Shown: piece by piece, positions 39,120 to 47,563 of the stretch
Position numbering within the stretch: position 1 is the first letter of the stretch
Layout of the letters: each line of letters starts with the position of its first letter
From: Shewanella sp. CG12_big_fil_rev_8_21_14_0_65_47_15
GTDB taxonomy: Bacteria > Pseudomonadota > Gammaproteobacteria > Enterobacterales > Shewanellaceae
Direction of reading: 5' to 3'
Length of the DNA: 64,000 nucleotides
Assembly: GCF_002783505.1 (NCBI RefSeq)
Contig: NZ_PFGL01000044.1
Coordinates: forward strand, 137,305-201,304
Program-made: the position numbers and the translations under genes
Notes under the pieces: generated by a model
The model's input: the letters and a program-made list of their open reading frames with translations, nothing else
What the model was told of the DNA's origin: nothing
The model's database searches: none

Positions 39120-40745
39120 TTAGAGACCACTTTTGTGTGCATCGATGATTTTGTACTTACTCAAATTCGTTGAAATCTCTTTTGCTAGTGAAATAAGATC
39201 TTCACTGGTGCTTTGAGTTTGTTCGGCACTGGATTGAACCGTTTGCCCTAAGGTCTGAAATCCATGGACAAAGTCCTTTGCTTTCGATGTGTGATGCTGT
39301 GATAAAGACACCTGTTGAGAGGCTTCTTTACTGGTATCAGCTAAAGATAAAATGACTTGTCGTCCATTACCCAAACTTGTCACTAAGGTGTTTGTTAAGA
39401 CAACAGATTGCTGAGCCTTCTCTCTATTATTATTCATATTATCAACGGCATCTTTGATTGAACTGACAATCCCTTCAAGCAAAGCGTTAATTTCATTCGT
39501 TGATTGCGCTGTTCTTATCGCAAGGGTACGCACTTCATCTGCAACCACAGCAAACCCTCGTCCTGACTCTCCAGCTCTTGCGGCTTCAATTGCAGCATTT
39601 AGTGCTAATAGATTTGTTTGGGATGCAATATTAGCAATGGTTTCCACCACATTTGATACTTGGCTTCCCGATGACTGCAGTGAGACGAGAATGGAGGACG
39701 TGGTTTCAATATCATTCGAAAGTGCATTAATACTTTCAGAGGCGAGTCGCACTTGAATTTGACCCTCGGCCATATTTGCGGCACCTTGCTCTGCAAAATG
39801 TGCAGCGGATTCTGAATGATTTAGACTCTGTTGCATGTAAGTTTCTAAGTCATCCATGATATGAATCAAACTCTCAATTCCGTCACTCAGATTAATCACC
39901 GCTTGATTGGATGATGAGGTGCTTTTGCTTAGCTGTATCACTGCGGCACCAATGTGTTGGACCACATTGCGCATATCCAACATTCCACCATTAAACATGC
40001 TAACCAAGCCATTAACACTGGTTGCTACTGTGTTTATCTCTGTCACATTCTCATCAGGGAGTATTTGAGTCAGATCCCGCATTCTCGAAATATCGATTAG
40101 CTTAGTGGCCAAGAGTTGGATAGGTTTTGCTATCTGCTTCTGGGCAACCATATAGGCAGCAATAGCAACAAAAACCATCACAAACACTAATAAAAAAATG
40201 AGCAGCGTATTGTTTTCCAAGCTCGCTTCTATATTTCTTGAGCGAGATTTAGCATTTTCAGATACCTCAATGGCGAGCAAATCTAATGCATCATTCAATT
40301 GCTTAGCAGCTATGCTCAAAGAATTCAGATTTTCCCGTGCTAAATCCCAATCGACTGATTGGTCACCCATCACACCCGCGAGAGAAATTAATGCTTGATG
40401 CAGGCCTGCAAATTCTTCAATGAGCTGTTTATTCTGAATTTCAGCTAACTTTGTTTGCTCTATCTGAAGTTGTTGTTCGAGTTTTTGTTTTAAAAGGTTA
40501 AAGTCATTTATACCAAGTGTAGTGCCGTACAACGAGTATCCAGCTAGCACCTGTTCTTTAGCGACATGCTGAAGCTTGGAGATCGCGTCTAAGGTAGGAA
40601 GTGTATTTTCAATAAATTCGCTGACATCATTTTTAATATTCTTGTTACTACTCGCCAGTAAGCCAGATGTTATTAACGTCACACAGAGTATTGCAGCATA
40701 ACCGAGAAATATTTTTGATTTTATCGATTTGAAAAATAATGGCAT
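39120..40745 (-). CDS. Methyl-accepting chemotaxis protein
   Basis: The 541-residue product starts at [11 protein letters not shown] first membrane helix (about residues 10-30), a four-helix-bundle periplasmic sensor (about 35-185), a second helix (about 190-210) and a HAMP region (210-265) precede the signalling domain. Its highly conserved hairpin tip lies near residue 395 ([20 protein letters not shown], then [14 protein letters not shown]). It has no C-terminal CheR pentapeptide. It senses an unknown ligand and signals to the CheA/CheW array. Carriage of a chemoreceptor on a transposon is uncommon. Confidence 0.92.
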   Translation of the reverse strand: MPLFFKSIKSKIFLGYAAILCVTLITSGLLASSNKNIKNDVSEFIENTLPTLDAISKLQHVAKEQVLAGYSLYGTTLGINDFNLLKQKLEQQLQIEQTKLAEIQNKQLIEEFAGLHQALISLAGVMGDQSVDWDLARENLNSLSIAAKQLNDALDLLAIEVSENAKSRSRNIEASLENNTLLIFLLVFVMVFVAIAAYMVAQKQIAKPIQLLATKLIDISRMRDLTQILPDENVTEINTVATSVNGLVSMFNGGMLDMRNVVQHIGAAVIQLSKSTSSSNQAVINLSDGIESLIHIMDDLETYMQQSLNHSESAAHFAEQGAANMAEGQIQVRLASESINALSNDIETTSSILVSLQSSGSQVSNVVETIANIASQTNLLALNAAIEAARAGESGRGFAVVADEVRTLAIRTAQSTNEINALLEGIVSSIKDAVDNMNNNREKAQQSVVLTNTLVTSLGNGRQVILSLADTSKEASQQVSLSQHHTSKAKDFVHGFQTLGQTVQSSAEQTQSTSEDLISLAKEISTNLSKYKIIDAHKSGL

Positions 40746-40802
40746 ATGCAATATCTCTTCTAATTAACTATCAAGCCTAAACACTATTCACTGAGCATAA
40801 TT

Positions 40803-41384
40803 TTAGCGTGTAAAGAAATACTTAAGCGCATGCTCGCTCATTAACTGCATTGTTTCCTGTGACTGGCCCGTTTGAGCATATGTTTTTAATCCAATCACTA
40901 AAGCCTGAAACTCTTTTGCCATTAGCCGTGGCTCTTGGTCTAACAATTTGCCTTGCTGCTGTTGTAGATGTAAAAAAAGTTCAAAAAAAGCATTTTCCAT
41001 TCGTGCTAATTGCTGCTTTGCAAGAATGGCGAGGGAATGCTCTTCATCTCCAAGCTCGGCAATAGTTTTCACTAACATGCAAACATGGCTAGGTTCATCC
41101 ACACCTCTATTCACGGCAAGATGTAAAAATTGTGCTAACGATTTTTCGGCATCGCCTGTTTCTTCAAAACACTGCTGTAATGCTTGATATCCCTCATCGG
41201 CATATCGCATTAGTGCCGCACTGTAGAGCTGTGACTTATCCCCAAAACTAGCGTAGATACTACCAGGGCGTAAATCTACTGCTTGTTGTAGATCACGCAT
41301 TGAAGTGCCATGGAACCCTTTTTGCCAAAATAATAATTTTGCAGCGTCAATAACCTTATCACGCTCAAACTTAAATGGTTTCAC
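40803..41384 (-). CDS. TetR-family transcription regulator
   Basis: The 193-residue product has an N-terminal helix-turn-helix (VIDAAKLLFWQKGFHGTSMRDLQQA and LRPGSIYASFGDK, about residues 11-56). A C-terminal ligand-binding domain of the TetR_C type follows, with the AFFELFLHLQQQQGKL helix near residue 130. It is divergent from the AhpD-like gene. A perfect 16-bp palindrome lies between them (41424-41439), 39 bp upstream of its own start, so it most likely represses both directions. The inducer is not known. Confidence 0.9.
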   Translation of the reverse strand: MKPFKFERDKVIDAAKLLFWQKGFHGTSMRDLQQAVDLRPGSIYASFGDKSQLYSAALMRYADEGYQALQQCFEETGDAEKSLAQFLHLAVNRGVDEPSHVCMLVKTIAELGDEEHSLAILAKQQLARMENAFFELFLHLQQQQGKLLDQEPRLMAKEFQALVIGLKTYAQTGQSQETMQLMSEHALKYFFTR

Positions 41385-41423
41385 CTTTTAAGGCCTCAAC
41401 TTGAACATTTGCTCAATAATAGC

Positions 41424-41439
41424 TTGAACGATCGTTCAA
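41424..41439. promoter_or_regulatory. Perfect palindromic operator for the TetR-family regulator
   Basis: TTGAACGATCGTTCAA is a perfect 16-bp inverted repeat in the 103-bp divergent intergenic region. Its size and place are those of a TetR-family operator. It lies 48 bp upstream of the 41488 start. Confidence 0.82.
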
Positions 41440-41487
41440 TTGCAATTATATTCGACTGTATATGCAGTTAAATTTCGGAGATAAATA

Positions 41488-42027
41488 ATGTCATCTTACA
41501 TGCTACATTCCCTTGAAACAGCACCCGCGGCAAGCCTACCTTTCTTAGAAAAATCCTTGAAAGGCTTTGGAAGCATTCCAAACTTACATGCGGTGATGGC
41601 TGAATCACCCAAAGTACTGGAAGCCTATCAAACTCTACATGAGTTATTTAGCCAGAGTTCACTCAATGCAATCGAAAAAACCATTGTGTGGCAAACCATT
41701 AACATTGAACACCAATGCCATTACTGCGTCCCTGCACATACCGCCATTGCTCATATGATGAAAATTGATAGCACTATCATTGATGCTCTGATTCATAAGC
41801 GCCCATTACCCACCAACGAACAGCAAGTTCTGCGGGAAACAACGCTTGCCCTAGTGAGAAACAGAGGTCAATTAAGCCATGAGCAGAAACAAGCTTTTTT
41901 TGATGCGGGTTATACGAAGCAACAGCTACTAGAGATCGTACTTGGGATTAGCCAAAAAGTGATGAGTAACTATATAAATCATATTGTAGATACCCCATTG
42001 GATGACGCTTTTAAGGCATTTCGCTAA
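41488..42027 (+). CDS. Carboxymuconolactone decarboxylase/AhpD-like protein
   Basis: The 179-residue product belongs to the CMD/AhpD alkylhydroperoxidase fold. The redox pair lies in INIEHQCHYCVPAHTAIAHM near residue 87, with the helical NLHAVMAESPKVLEAYQTLHELF segment before it. The C-x2-C plus downstream His matches peroxidase-type members rather than true decarboxylases. It is the first gene of an operon under the TetR palindrome. It probably detoxifies peroxides or related electrophiles; this is inference from the fold. Confidence 0.82.
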   Translation: MSSYMLHSLETAPAASLPFLEKSLKGFGSIPNLHAVMAESPKVLEAYQTLHELFSQSSLNAIEKTIVWQTINIEHQCHYCVPAHTAIAHMMKIDSTIIDALIHKRPLPTNEQQVLRETTLALVRNRGQLSHEQKQAFFDAGYTKQQLLEIVLGISQKVMSNYINHIVDTPLDDAFKAFR

Positions 42028-42105
42028 GCAATAAACATTTTTGCAAGTAATCACCTTGAATTAAGGTCTATTTTGCTAGATTTAGGTAATAAGATTAGGT
42101 ACTGG

Positions 42106-42612
42106 ATGTTAACCCATTATATTTCCACAATAGACCAAGGTGTTGCATTTCTTGCGCGGCTCAAGGAACATGAATACTGTCAACTTGCAGACGGGATACC
42201 CAGCTCCATCGGTAGTCATACCCGCCATATTTTGGATCATTTTATATCCTTACAATCGAGTCTTGATACTGGGGTTGTTGATTATGAAATGAGGCAACGA
42301 GGATCGTTACTTGAGACGTCATTAACTGAGGCATTAAACCAATTTGCTGAGGTAAGATGTTGGATTTTAGGCCTTAATGCGATGACGATGACAAAAGTTG
42401 TGCGTGTTAATGCCGATATTGGGATCCATAAGTCGCATATTATCCAAGTTGATAGCACCCTGTCTCGAGAATTGATGTTCGCCTGTAGTCATGCCATTCA
42501 TCACTATTCGACATTAAAAACGATATATCAGTTAATGGGCGGGGTGACTTCCACTGAATTTGGCTTAGCCCCCTCAACTGCAAGTTTCAATAGAAATCAA
42601 TGTGCACATTAA
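42106..42612 (+). CDS. DinB-like putative metalloenzyme
   Basis: The 168-residue product starts at MLTHYISTID, although a TTG at 42073 is in frame. It has the DinB/YfiT four-helix bundle pattern with three spaced histidines that could bind a metal: SIGSHTRHILDHF near residue 35 and CSHAIHHYSTL near residue 130. DinB-like enzymes often carry out thiol- or bacillithiol-dependent chemistry, but this branch has no assigned reaction. Its end overlaps the start of the NRDE gene by 13 bp. It begins 78 bp after the AhpD-like gene. Confidence 0.72.
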   Translation: MLTHYISTIDQGVAFLARLKEHEYCQLADGIPSSIGSHTRHILDHFISLQSSLDTGVVDYEMRQRGSLLETSLTEALNQFAEVRCWILGLNAMTMTKVVRVNADIGIHKSHIIQVDSTLSRELMFACSHAIHHYSTLKTIYQLMGGVTSTEFGLAPSTASFNRNQCAH

Positions 42613-43304
42613 CCTGGTTAGTCACCCCTGAGGGGCATGAAGTTTTTTTTAATAGGGATGAACAAAAAGTACGTCCTCAAGCGATACCTCCAACATGGGA
42701 TCCTGCTCTCAAGGCTATTTATCCAATTGATACCCAAGGAGGTGGCACATGGATAACCTTAACTCAACGGGGAGAGGTTTTTTGTCTCCTCAACAATTAC
42801 CAAGCAGCGAAGCATTTTTCTGCTGCTAGCCCAGTCTTGAGCCGAGGTTCGATCATTCCCACCATACTCAAGCTTGATGGCCCTATTGATGCGAGAGCCC
42901 AAGCTCTGCCATTAACCCGTTTAGCTCCTTTTTTACTGTGTTATTTCCCTGCCCATGTGCAAGATGATAGGGATATACAAGTCGTCAGTTGGGATGGCCT
43001 AAATTTAACAACACAAACAGCAGTCTCACCCATCACCTCATCCGGCGTGATGCTAAAAGAAGTTCGTCGGTGCCGACAAGAAAGCTATCAAAGGATCGAT
43101 GGACATCGCCAAGGGCACTTAACTTATCATCAGTCTCACTATGGTCATCCGTCTGTACACAGCGTATGTATGCATAGGGAAGACGCCAATACCGTTAGCC
43201 TGAGTCATATTGTGGTCAACGCCGCTACAATGCAATTTGATTACTATGCCGGATCACCTTGTCAAAATATGACCCCAGTGACATCAATACTGTCAATTAA
43301 ATAA
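42600..43304 (+). CDS. NRDE (TANGO2-like) family protein
   Basis: The product has 234 residues. The N-terminus MCTLTWLVTPEGHEVFFNRDEQ holds the Cys2 and NRDE signature of the TANGO2/Ntn-hydrolase-like family, then GGGTWITLTQRGEVFCLLNNY. The bacterial and mitochondrial relatives have been linked to heme or acyl-CoA handling, and the reaction is not settled. The start overlaps the DinB-like gene. The trio AhpD-DinB-NRDE under one TetR operator suggests a small stress or detoxification operon. Confidence 0.8.
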   Translation: MCTLTWLVTPEGHEVFFNRDEQKVRPQAIPPTWDPALKAIYPIDTQGGGTWITLTQRGEVFCLLNNYQAAKHFSAASPVLSRGSIIPTILKLDGPIDARAQALPLTRLAPFLLCYFPAHVQDDRDIQVVSWDGLNLTTQTAVSPITSSGVMLKEVRRCRQESYQRIDGHRQGHLTYHQSHYGHPSVHSVCMHREDANTVSLSHIVVNAATMQFDYYAGSPCQNMTPVTSILSIK

Positions 43305-43932
43305 ATACGTTGTTGACAAACCCCCATTTTAAATTTGCACTTATGACAAGCTACGCCCATGAAAACCTGTGACGTGGACAAATAAAATATATTGCTATTA
43401 TGAGGATAGATAACATAGCTGCGTGCTTGGGCCGTAACAATTAGACTACATATCAGGGCATTAAGAATACCTGAACCAGCAGGATATCACGGGCTAATTT
43501 TAGATTTTGCTAGTAAAGCATATGCGCAACAAAGATTGAATGTTTTGCTGCTCGACGGTTTTAGGGCGTAACAAACTGACTTGTGGCCGACAAGCTGTTT
43601 CGCCAATCGCGATAGCATCCTTGGCATCATCTTATTGCCGACCAACATGGCTTGCACCATTCTTGCAGGAATAAGTTTGACCTGATGCCCCAGTTTTTCA
43701 ATGGTGCGCCCCGAGTAATTGAGTTCGTTTCACTTCCCTTGCAAGCAAAGGTTTGAGCCACTACTCTTAACTCAACTTGCAATCTAGACCTTGGTGGCAT
43801 CGCTGACAATAATCAACCGATAGGCTCGGTGGCCTCAATTTTTTTTCGTTTCCAGCGAACCGTTTTGCTTACCTAGCTCCTCTTTATAAATAAGAGAGTA
43901 ATCCAATACTCTTGCCATCGAAGGAGACTGAC
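43305..43932. other. Long non-coding stretch containing an IS110 remnant
   Basis: Apart from the degraded transposase at 43525-43750, no gene is visible. The stretch separates the TetR/AhpD operon from the bufferin operon. The promoter of the latter should lie at 43860-43920, where AAGAGAGTA and TACTCTT form a loose inverted repeat. I saw no clear ECF-type promoter. Confidence 0.5.
43525..43750 (-). pseudogene. Fragment of an IS110-family transposase
   Basis: Translation across three frames recovers TIEKLGHQVKLIPARMVQ, then MLVGNK, then DAKDAIAIGETACRPQV and KTVEQQNIQSLLR. This is the N-terminal DEDD/RuvC-like region of IS110 transposases (GH.V.LIPA..V...VGNK.D..DA.AI.EA..RP). At least two frameshifts interrupt it. 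The C-terminal half is absent, so the insertion sequence is dead. It sits at the joint between two cargo modules. Confidence 0.7.
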
Positions 43933-44142
43933 ATGTTCTATGTAAAGAATGTTCCAAATTGGGAACGCGCATTGCGCATCATCTTGGGCACTATGGCACT
44001 CGTGTTTGCCGTGATGTACTGGGGTAAATCTGACTTAGCGGCTGCGGCTGGCGTGGTGAGTGCCATCCTTTCCATGACGGGTTTAATGGGCTTTTGTCCC
44101 ATGTGTGCAATGGTTGGCCGTAAACTCGACAAAAGGAATTGA
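43933..44142 (+). CDS. DUF2892 (YgaP-like) membrane protein
   Basis: The 69-residue product starts at MFYVKNVPNWERALR after GAAGGAGACTGAC. Two hydrophobic helices (about residues 14-32 and 36-56) flank a short loop, and CPMCAMVG forms a cytosolic or membrane-edge C-x2-C. This is the DUF2892/YgaP transmembrane type. The stop codon lies 3 bp before the sigma factor ATG, so the two are co-transcribed. It could act as a membrane-bound partner or sensor for the sigma factor in place of an anti-sigma factor; this is inference. Confidence 0.82.
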   Translation: MFYVKNVPNWERALRIILGTMALVFAVMYWGKSDLAAAAGVVSAILSMTGLMGFCPMCAMVGRKLDKRN

Positions 44143-44145
44143 GCC

Positions 44146-44667
44146 ATGACGAATGGCATAATGGAAAAAGAACATCTCATTCTGTCCGCCCAGACGGGAG
44201 ACCATGCTGCTATCTCCCGTCTGCTGGCGGTGTGCCATGCGGATGTACGCCGTTATGCACGCAGACATTGTCACGCCAGTGATGTCGATGATGCCGTTCA
44301 AGAGTCTCTGATGGTGATCTCCCGCAAGGTTAGCGGACTCAAAGCTGTGGCAGCGTTTTCCTCTTGGTTATTCACCGTCATTAAACGGGAATGTCATCGC
44401 CTTCAGCGTATGATGTTCAAGCAAGATCCGTTGGAAGACGAAATGATTGAACGCCAGCTAGCTAGTTGTAATGATGAGTCTCTGAGGATTGATTTGGCTA
44501 AGGCGCTTGAATCCTTGCCCGCGCACTACCTTGAGGTGGTGTTGCTACGAGATTTTGAAGAGCTGACGATTGCTGAAATTGCTGAGCGGTTAAGTGAACA
44601 ACCTGGCGCCATCAAAAGTAGACTGCACCGAGCTCGTGAGCTAGTCAGAGAATATCTGCTTAGTTAA
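44146..44667 (+). CDS. ECF-type RNA polymerase sigma factor
   Basis: The 173-residue product has the sigma-70 region 2 (AISRLLAVCHADVRRYARRH and VDDAVQESLMVISRKV, about residues 22-65) and region 4 (LPAHYLEVVLLRDFEELTIAEIAERLSEQPGAIKSRLHRARELV, about 124-168). A ribosome-binding site AAAAGGAATT is present. No typical anti-sigma factor is nearby. In other Proteobacteria the DUF2282/DUF692 operon is often controlled by such a sigma factor, so it is expected to drive the downstream buf-like genes. A 117-bp gap separates it from bufA. Confidence 0.88.
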   Translation: MTNGIMEKEHLILSAQTGDHAAISRLLAVCHADVRRYARRHCHASDVDDAVQESLMVISRKVSGLKAVAAFSSWLFTVIKRECHRLQRMMFKQDPLEDEMIERQLASCNDESLRIDLAKALESLPAHYLEVVLLRDFEELTIAEIAERLSEQPGAIKSRLHRARELVREYLLS

Positions 44668-44784
44668 CAGCTCTAGATTAAACATTATTTTGGTTTTTTA
44701 GCCATTCAGGACAGCTGGGCTTGAAAGAATAATCTGACAGGTCGTCTACTGGCTGGTTTATCAACCCACGAAAAGGAAGCTTTT

Positions 44785-45093
44785 ATGAAAAAGACAATGA
44801 CTTCAGCCTCTCTTGCCATCGCATTTGGCACAGCCTTAGTGATGGCAACAGCTCCTGTCGCTGCAGCCGAAGACAGCAAGATGGCCAGCATGGAAAAATG
44901 CTACGGTGTTGCTCTCAAAGGCAAAAACGACTGCAAGGCAGGTGCGGGAACTTCCTGCGCGGGCACCTCTGTGCGTGACCATCAAGGTAATGCCTGGTCA
45001 ATGGTTCCCAAAGGAACCTGTGAACAGACTGAGTCCAGTACCTCATCCACTGGGTTTGGTCAGTTGGATACCTTCCAGGAAAAGAGTGCCTGA
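44785..45093 (+). CDS. bufA: DUF2282 bufferin-type RiPP precursor (BufA1-like)
   Basis: The 102-residue product has a Sec-type signal peptide ([20 protein letters not shown] to about residue 28). The mature part has exactly four Cys, at positions 39, 50, 58 and 79, in [23 protein letters not shown] and PKGTCEQ. This is the DUF2282 pattern. DUF2282 proteins made with an MNIO enzyme have recently been reported as bufferins, exported peptides whose cysteines are modified and which bind copper. It starts a four-gene operon with MNIO, DUF2063 and DoxX genes. The C-terminal 20 residues are Ser/Thr-rich and extend past the last Cys. Confidence 0.88.
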   Translation: MKKTMTSASLAIAFGTALVMATAPVAAAEDSKMASMEKCYGVALKGKNDCKAGAGTSCAGTSVRDHQGNAWSMVPKGTCEQTESSTSSTGFGQLDTFQEKSA

Positions 45094-45106
45094 TAGGATG
45101 CAAACC

Positions 45107-45958
45107 ATGACACTGTCTGCCCTACCGAGGGCGGGCGGTGTCGGGTTGAAGCCGGAACATTTTCGGACGATCCTCGACACTCGCCCAGCCATAGGTTTTT
45201 TTGAGATCCATGCCGAAAACTACATGGTGGCGGGGGGGCCATTCCATCATTACCTCGAACGCATTCGAGCCGATTATCCGCTGTCTATCCACGGTGTTGG
45301 GCTATCGATAGGTGGTGAGGGACCATTGGATGAAACCCATTTGGATAGGCTCGCGACACTCCTTACACGATATCAACCAGAGTCCTTCTCTGAACATCTG
45401 GCTTGGTCAAGTCACCAAAGTACGTTTCTAAATGACCTGTTGCCAGCGCCCTATAACCCACAAACCCTTGAGCACGTTTGCGAACACGTCAATCGAGTCC
45501 AGGAACGGCTCGGTCGGCGGATGTTACTTGAGAATCCGGCTACTTATGTCGAATTTGTCGCCTCAAGCATGCCGGAGGCTGACTTTATAAGTGAGGTGAT
45601 TACCCGAACTGGTTGCGGGCTACTCCTCGATATCAACAACGCCTATGTCTCTTGCATCAATCACAGACGTGATGTGATGGCCTACGTTCGTGACCTCCCA
45701 CTCTCGGCAGTCGGCGAAATCCATTTGGCGGGCCACGCCGAAGAAGTCGATGCAGCTGGAGCTCCCCTGTTGATTGATAGTCATGGTGCTCCTGTCGCCA
45801 ATGCAGTCTGGGATCTCTACAGCACAGTCATCGCTCTTTTAGGACCTCAACCTACCCTGATTGAGCGTGACAACGACATTCCAGCATTTGCCGTTCTTGC
45901 TGCCGAGGCTCGCCAAGCTGAGTTGTTGATGGCGAGAAGTAAGGAGGCAAGTATATGA
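45107..45958 (+). CDS. bufB: DUF692 multinuclear non-heme iron oxidase (MNIO, BufB-like)
   Basis: The product has 283 residues from MTLSALPRAG, eight bases after TAGGA; an ATG at 45098 is also possible. The TIM-barrel metal ligands of MNIOs can be traced: EIHAENYM near residue 41, SIHGVGLSIGG near 61, FSEHLAWSSH near 95, LLENPATYV near 142, LLDINNAYVS near 177, GEIHLAGHAEE near 204, and IERDNDIP near 245. The enzyme would oxidatively modify Cys residues of the DUF2282 precursor. It overlaps the next gene by ATGA. Confidence 0.9.
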   Translation: MTLSALPRAGGVGLKPEHFRTILDTRPAIGFFEIHAENYMVAGGPFHHYLERIRADYPLSIHGVGLSIGGEGPLDETHLDRLATLLTRYQPESFSEHLAWSSHQSTFLNDLLPAPYNPQTLEHVCEHVNRVQERLGRRMLLENPATYVEFVASSMPEADFISEVITRTGCGLLLDINNAYVSCINHRRDVMAYVRDLPLSAVGEIHLAGHAEEVDAAGAPLLIDSHGAPVANAVWDLYSTVIALLGPQPTLIERDNDIPAFAVLAAEARQAELLMARSKEASI

Positions 45959-46725
45959 GTAACCAAGCCGAATGGATGGACGCGCTGTTGACGCCAACAT
46001 CTGCTTCCCCATCTGGGCTGACCACCTGGAATGGTTCAGATCCAACCAAGCGGTTTGATGTGTATCGCAACAACGTGACTGTTTCACTGATCGATGCCTT
46101 AGCTGACAGTTATCCCGTGGTGCAAGCACTTGTGGGTGAAGCGTTTTTCAGAGCAATGGCTGCCGAATTTATTCGTCATTATCCTCCTAAGTCTCCGGTA
46201 CTTGCTTGGTATGGTGCACAATATTCTGATTTTATTGCCAGCTTTCCACCTGTCGCAGGTTTGCCATATCTTGCGGATGTAGCACGTCTTGAGTGGCTCA
46301 GGGTCGAGTCGTGGCATGCTGCGGATGCAGAACCTCTATCCCAAGAGGCATTAAGATCACTATTGTCGGATGAAGCTATGCTTGCTCGCATTTGCTTCAC
46401 CCTGCATCCGGCTCTGCGTGTCCTGAACTCGACTCATCCTGTGGTGTCTATCTGGTCAGTTCACCAGAGCCAAGATCCCGTTGAAGGAATGAGACGGGTT
46501 GATCTTACCTGTAGCCAAACTGCATTGCTGGTTCGCCCTGAACTGGGGGTAGAGATCATCCATATAGAACCTAATGCGGTGAGGTTCATAGACAGTTTAG
46601 GTAGCGGGGCTTCTTTTGTGGCGGCGGTTGCTGACTCCGGCCCATTTGATTTTCCCGAGACCCTCAGTCTGCTAATACGCAGCCATGCGTTGGTGGCAGC
46701 ATCACCGATGGAGAATACCCTATGA
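45955..46725 (+). CDS. bufC: DUF2063 precursor-recognition partner (BufC-like)
   Basis: The 256-residue product has the DUF2063 N-terminal domain: AEWMDALLTP, FDVYRNNVTVSLIDALADSYPVVQALVGEAFFRAMAAEF and LAWYGAQYSDFIASF (about residues 5-100). A C-terminal beta-rich part follows. In MNIO systems this family delivers the precursor to the oxidase. It overlaps bufB and the DoxX gene by four bases each, so the three are translationally coupled. Confidence 0.88.
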   Translation: MSNQAEWMDALLTPTSASPSGLTTWNGSDPTKRFDVYRNNVTVSLIDALADSYPVVQALVGEAFFRAMAAEFIRHYPPKSPVLAWYGAQYSDFIASFPPVAGLPYLADVARLEWLRVESWHAADAEPLSQEALRSLLSDEAMLARICFTLHPALRVLNSTHPVVSIWSVHQSQDPVEGMRRVDLTCSQTALLVRPELGVEIIHIEPNAVRFIDSLGSGASFVAAVADSGPFDFPETLSLLIRSHALVAASPMENTL

Positions 46726-47213
46726 TCCTCAGACTCACGACCTTGATCCGCTCGGTTGTTCAGTTGCTGTCACGTATTCCCGATGCGTGGATTGCGCTGC
46801 TGGCCCGCTTTGCTATTGCCGCCATTTTTTGGAAATCAGGACAGACCAAAATACAAGGTTTTTCTCTAGATATTATCTCTGGGGAATTCCACTTTGGCTG
46901 GCCTCAACTCTCTGCATCAGTGGTCGAGCTGTTCCGTTATGAATATCAACTACCACTTATTCCCCCAGAATTAGGCGCCATTATGGCCGCCACTGCGGAG
47001 CATCTGTTTCCTGCCCTAATATTGATTGGGTTTGCGACAAGGTTTTCTGCGTTGGCATTACTCGGGATGACCATAGTTATCCAGTTCCTTGTCTATCCAG
47101 ATGCCTATCCTACTCATAGTATATGGGCTGCGGCTCTGCTGTTTCTTGTTGCGCGTGGGTCAGGGCCACTGGCACTCGATCACTTGATTGCCAAACGCTT
47201 TGTCGCGAGCTGA
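46722..47213 (+). CDS. bufD: DoxX-family membrane protein (BufD-like)
   Basis: The 163-residue product has about four hydrophobic helices. LLARFAIAAIFWKSGQTKIQGFSLD near residue 26 and AEHLFPALILIGFATRFSALALLGM near residue 90 give the DoxX pattern. It is the last gene of the bufferin operon. DoxX proteins are inner-membrane components of many DUF692/DUF2063 clusters and may supply electrons or redox balance. The DNA becomes GC-rich directly after its stop codon, so the operon end coincides with a mosaic joint. Confidence 0.85.
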   Translation: MILRLTTLIRSVVQLLSRIPDAWIALLARFAIAAIFWKSGQTKIQGFSLDIISGEFHFGWPQLSASVVELFRYEYQLPLIPPELGAIMAATAEHLFPALILIGFATRFSALALLGMTIVIQFLVYPDAYPTHSIWAAALLFLVARGSGPLALDHLIAKRFVAS

Positions 47214-47223
47214 TGCCTACACA

Positions 47224-47538
47224 TCAGGTTTGCCGAGGCACAACCCGAGCGCTGATCAAAGAGGATTCGTGTCGCACAGCGTTAGCAAACCCCATACTTG
47301 AGCGATCATCACGGCTACGTGCAAACGCGAGGGATTGTAGATCGAGGTCAATCCCAATGACTTGCAGATTCGGCAGTACCGCAAGTCGGCGGGTGAACCA
47401 GCCCGTTCCGCAGCCGGCATCTAGCACTCGGCCTTCCGAAGGAAGTGCCAATTCGTCCGACATTACGCGATACTCGGTATTGCCAATCCGGTTCCCTCTA
47501 TGGCTGTCATACCAAGCGTCGTAGTCGGCGGGGGTCAA
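47224..47538 (-). pseudogene. 3'-truncated SAM-dependent methyltransferase
   Basis: The frame has the class I methyltransferase N-terminus MTPADYDAWYDSHRGNRIG, motif I VLDAGCGTGWFTRRLA near residue 40 and GIDLDLQSLAFARSR near residue 62. After about residue 78 the sequence no longer resembles the family and stops at residue 104. The normal length is about 230-260 residues, so the C-terminal half is lost at a joint near 47290-47310. It is the last gene of the minus-strand block led by arsR-rhodanese. Confidence 0.7.
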
Positions 47539-47563
47539 AGCGAAGCAGAGGCTTTGGTACGTT

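Noticed and set aside
44668..44784. ECF promoter before bufA (CGTCTA at 44743-44748)
   Set aside because: The -10-like hexamer has no matching AAC-type -35 element at the right spacing, and no shared pair with the 43860-43932 region was convincing.
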